A stretch of 7,457 nucleotides of DNA from Draconibacterium sp. (GTDB lineage Bacteria; Bacteroidota; Bacteroidia; Bacteroidales; Prolixibacteraceae), in NCBI GenBank assembly GCA_015493625.1, contig WGCT01000520.1, positions 1 through 7,457 of the forward strand, given 5' to 3'. The translations under genes were made by a program, and so were the position numbers. The notes beneath the pieces are model-generated. The model was not told the DNA's origin, did not search any database, and was given only the letters and a program-made list of their open reading frames with translations. The number at the start of each line of letters is the position of its first letter. Position 1 is the first letter of the stretch. Shown here one piece after another: positions 6,184 to 7,457 of the stretch.

Positions 6184-6223
6184 TCTTGTCTTGTGTCTTG
6201 ATTCTTATATCGTGATTCTAAAT
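6184..6223 (+). repeat. degenerate heptamer array TCTTGNT before the second TPM gene
   Basis: A short unit TCTTG (6184-6188) is followed by five in-phase heptamers: TCTTGTG, TCTTGAT, TCTTATA, TCGTGAT and TCTAAAT (6189-6223). Every unit starts TC and the period is exactly seven. The array ends 9 bp before the ATG at 6233, within the 116-bp gap between the TPM genes. The remainder of that gap (6117-6183) holds nothing recognisable. Similar heptamer-like strings occur between genes in some Bacteroidota, from memory; origin and role are unknown. Confidence 0.55.
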
Positions 6224-6232
6224 TTTAAACAC

Positions 6233-7009
6233 ATGAAGAAGATAATCATTATACTCGTTACCATTTTTAGTGTGGCATCGATTTTACATGCCGAAATTCC
6301 GCAACGACCAAACCCTCCGCGGTTAGTTAACGATTTTGCCAATGTATTAAGCAACAACGAAAAAACAAGTTTAGAGAACGATTTGGTAAAATTTGCCCGC
6401 GAAACTTCAACACAAATTGTTGTGGTTACAGTTCCCGATTTAGAAGGGAACGACCCCGCTGACTATGCATTCAAACTGGGAGAGAAATGGGGTGTGGGAC
6501 AGAAAAAGAACAACAACGGAATTGTTGTTTTGTTAAAACCAAAAAACAGCCATGGCAAAGGGCAGGTTTTTATTGCCACCGGTTACGGATTAGAAGGCGT
6601 TTTACCCGATGCCGTTGTTAACGGTGCAATAATCGATAACGAAATGATTCCACGCTTTAAACAAAACGACTATTTTGGCGGGTTGGTAAGTGGAATTAAC
6701 GTAATGAAAGAGATTACACGCGGTGAATATACTGCGGCTACTTATCAAAAAAGAGCTGCCAACAACAAAGGTTCTGTTGTTCCATTCATTGTTTTACTTT
6801 TCGTTTTTGTTTTCTCGATATTTGGAAGAAGCCGGCGCAGACGTTACTATTCTCCAGGCAGAAGTTTACCTTTTTGGCTTGGTATGGGAATGATGTCGGG
6901 AGGACATTCGGGAGGCGGTTCATTTAATGACTTTTCGTCGGGAGGCGGCGGTTTTGGTGGTTTTGGCGGCGGTAGTTTTGGCGGCGGTGGCGCCGGAGGA
7001 AGCTGGTAA
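6233..7009 (+). CDS. exported membrane-anchored TPM-domain protein with Gly-rich tail (YgcG-like)
   Basis: A 258-residue protein with signal peptide 1-20 (MKK, hydrophobic core, cleavage predicted after LHA before EIPQ), a TPM domain at about 30-165 (PPRLVNDFANVLSNNEK, TQIVVVTVPDLEGNDPADYAFKLGEKWGVGQ, NNGIVVLLKP, VFIATGYGLEGVLPDAVVN), one transmembrane helix about 181-198 (SVVPFIVLLFVFVFSIFG), a basic cluster GRSRRRR (198-204) and a Gly-rich tail from about 222 ending GGAGGSW. By the positive-inside rule the TPM domain would be periplasmic and the tail cytoplasmic. It fits the YgcG-type TPM family, whose role is unknown. I chose the ATG at 6233 because it starts directly at the signal peptide; an in-frame TTG at 6191 would put 14 polar or mixed residues, encoded by the heptamer array, in front of it. 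Follows the soluble TPM gene after 116 bp and precedes priA by 14 bp. Confidence 0.92.
   Translation: MKKIIIILVTIFSVASILHAEIPQRPNPPRLVNDFANVLSNNEKTSLENDLVKFARETSTQIVVVTVPDLEGNDPADYAFKLGEKWGVGQKKNNNGIVVLLKPKNSHGKGQVFIATGYGLEGVLPDAVVNGAIIDNEMIPRFKQNDYFGGLVSGINVMKEITRGEYTAATYQKRAANNKGSVVPFIVLLFVFVFSIFGRSRRRRYYSPGRSLPFWLGMGMMSGGHSGGGSFNDFSSGGGGFGGFGGGSFGGGGAGGSW
6952..6988 (+). repeat. tandem repeat in the Gly-rich coding tail
   Basis: TTTTGGCGGCGGT occurs at 6961-6973 and again at 6976-6988 (15-bp step), with a partial copy TTTTGGTGG at 6952-6960. The copies encode FGG / FGGGS / FGGGG units. Loss or gain of one 15-bp unit would keep the frame. Confidence 0.75.
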
Positions 7010-7023
7010 AAACACAATAAACT

Positions 7024-7457
7024 ATGCCTGAACTTTATGCACAAGTAATTTTGCCTCTCTCGTTGCACAATTCGTACACCTACAAAGTGCCGGAATTGTT
7101 ACACGGGTTAATAAAACCCGGACAGAGAGTAATTGTGCAATTCGGGCAAAAAAAGTTGTATGCCGCACTGGTTTTTTCTCTTTCTACCACGAAACCCAAT
7201 AACGTTGAAGTAAAAGAAATTCAACAAATATTAGATGAAAACCCCATTGTTTTGCCGAACAATTTTGAGCTGTGGAACTGGATGGCAAAATATTACTGCG
7301 CAACTTTAGGTGATGTGTTCAGAGCCGCATTACCAACCGGATTAAAACTCGAAAGCAAATCGAAACTGTTTTTAACCGGTGCCGATGTAGAAACAAAACT
7401 CTCGGAGAAGGAGCATTTTATTCTCCAACAACTCGAAAATGGCGTTTCGCTCTTGTC
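7024..7457 (+). CDS. priA: primosomal protein N' (PriA helicase), N-terminal part, cut by window edge
   Basis: PriA restarts stalled replication forks by binding branched DNA and loading DnaB. Only the first 144 codons are in the window, out of roughly 800 for a full-length Bacteroidota PriA, so the helicase domains are not visible. What is seen is the N-terminal 3'-DNA-end-binding domain and the start of the winged-helix region: PLSLHNSYTYKVPELLHG, PGQRVIVQFGQKKLYAALVF (a variant of the usual RVxVxFGxxxxxGxV), then WNWMAKYYCATLGDVFRAALPTGLKLES, which is a strong PriA signature. Frame is open to the window end. The ATG begins at the family's N-terminus and lies 14 bp after the TPM gene stop, so read-through from that gene is likely; no promoter or terminator is seen between. 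Confidence 0.9.
   Translation, partial: MPELYAQVILPLSLHNSYTYKVPELLHGLIKPGQRVIVQFGQKKLYAALVFSLSTTKPNNVEVKEIQQILDENPIVLPNNFELWNWMAKYYCATLGDVFRAALPTGLKLESKSKLFLTGADVETKLSEKEHFILQQLENGVSLL

Noticed and set aside
6219..6226. TAAATTTT as a -7 promoter box for the membrane TPM gene
   Set aside because: It ends 6 bp before the ATG, leaving almost no leader, and it overlaps the last heptamer unit; no -33 element is seen.
6191..6232. TTG-initiated N-terminal extension of the membrane TPM protein
   Set aside because: It would be encoded by the heptamer array and would place 14 residues before a typical MKK signal peptide; the ATG at 6233 is far more natural.
6847..7068. Minus-strand proline-rich open frame
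   Set aside because: It is the complement of the Gly-rich codons of the TPM protein, has no upstream signals and resembles no protein family I know.
1..7457. Mobile elements, CRISPR arrays, tRNA or rRNA genes
   Set aside because: No transposase-like protein, target-site duplications, regularly spaced identical repeats or cloverleaf-like sequence were recognised; the repeats present are short and degenerate.

Overview
The window comes from an AT-rich genome that is almost certainly a member of the Bacteroidota. The protein signatures fit this: a LemA/TPM cassette of the Bacteroidota type, a sigma-54 regulator with a YDYIMK receiver end and a KSTIYRML helix-turn-helix, and a Bacteroidota-like PriA N-terminus. 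Starts lack Shine-Dalgarno motifs, and some upstream regions carry boxes resembling the TTG / TAnnTTTG promoter of this phylum. A relative of Marinilabiliales/Prolixibacteraceae is my guess; sequence alone cannot settle it. All genes look like chromosomal housekeeping or conserved accessory genes. I see no IS element, phage gene, tRNA, rRNA or CRISPR.

Left part (1-1535): on the minus strand, mqnB (futalosine hydrolase) followed by mqnD (dihydroxynaphthoate synthase, cut by the left edge) form a two-gene futalosine-route menaquinone unit. It is divergent from folE (GTP cyclohydrolase I, plus strand), with a 103-bp promoter region between them.

Middle (1536-4900): folE converges on an exported lactonase-family beta-propeller with only 4 bp between the stops. 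A 265-bp divergent intergenic region holding three short dyads separates the propeller gene from a sigma-54-dependent response regulator (REC - AAA+ - Fis-type HTH) with no kinase next to it.

Right part (5087-7457): a lemA lipoprotein gene, a soluble TPM-domain gene and an exported, membrane-anchored TPM-domain gene with a Gly-rich tail run in one direction, with priA (cut by the right edge) 14 bp further on. The lemA upstream region has a phased TTATCT array, and the gap between the two TPM genes has a degenerate heptamer array. The LemA/TPM set is the part of the window whose biochemical role is least understood. The orphan regulator beside it is a possible, unproven controller. Nothing here amounts to a clearly new system; the most interesting items are the LemA/TPM cassette and the unexplained repeat structure around it.
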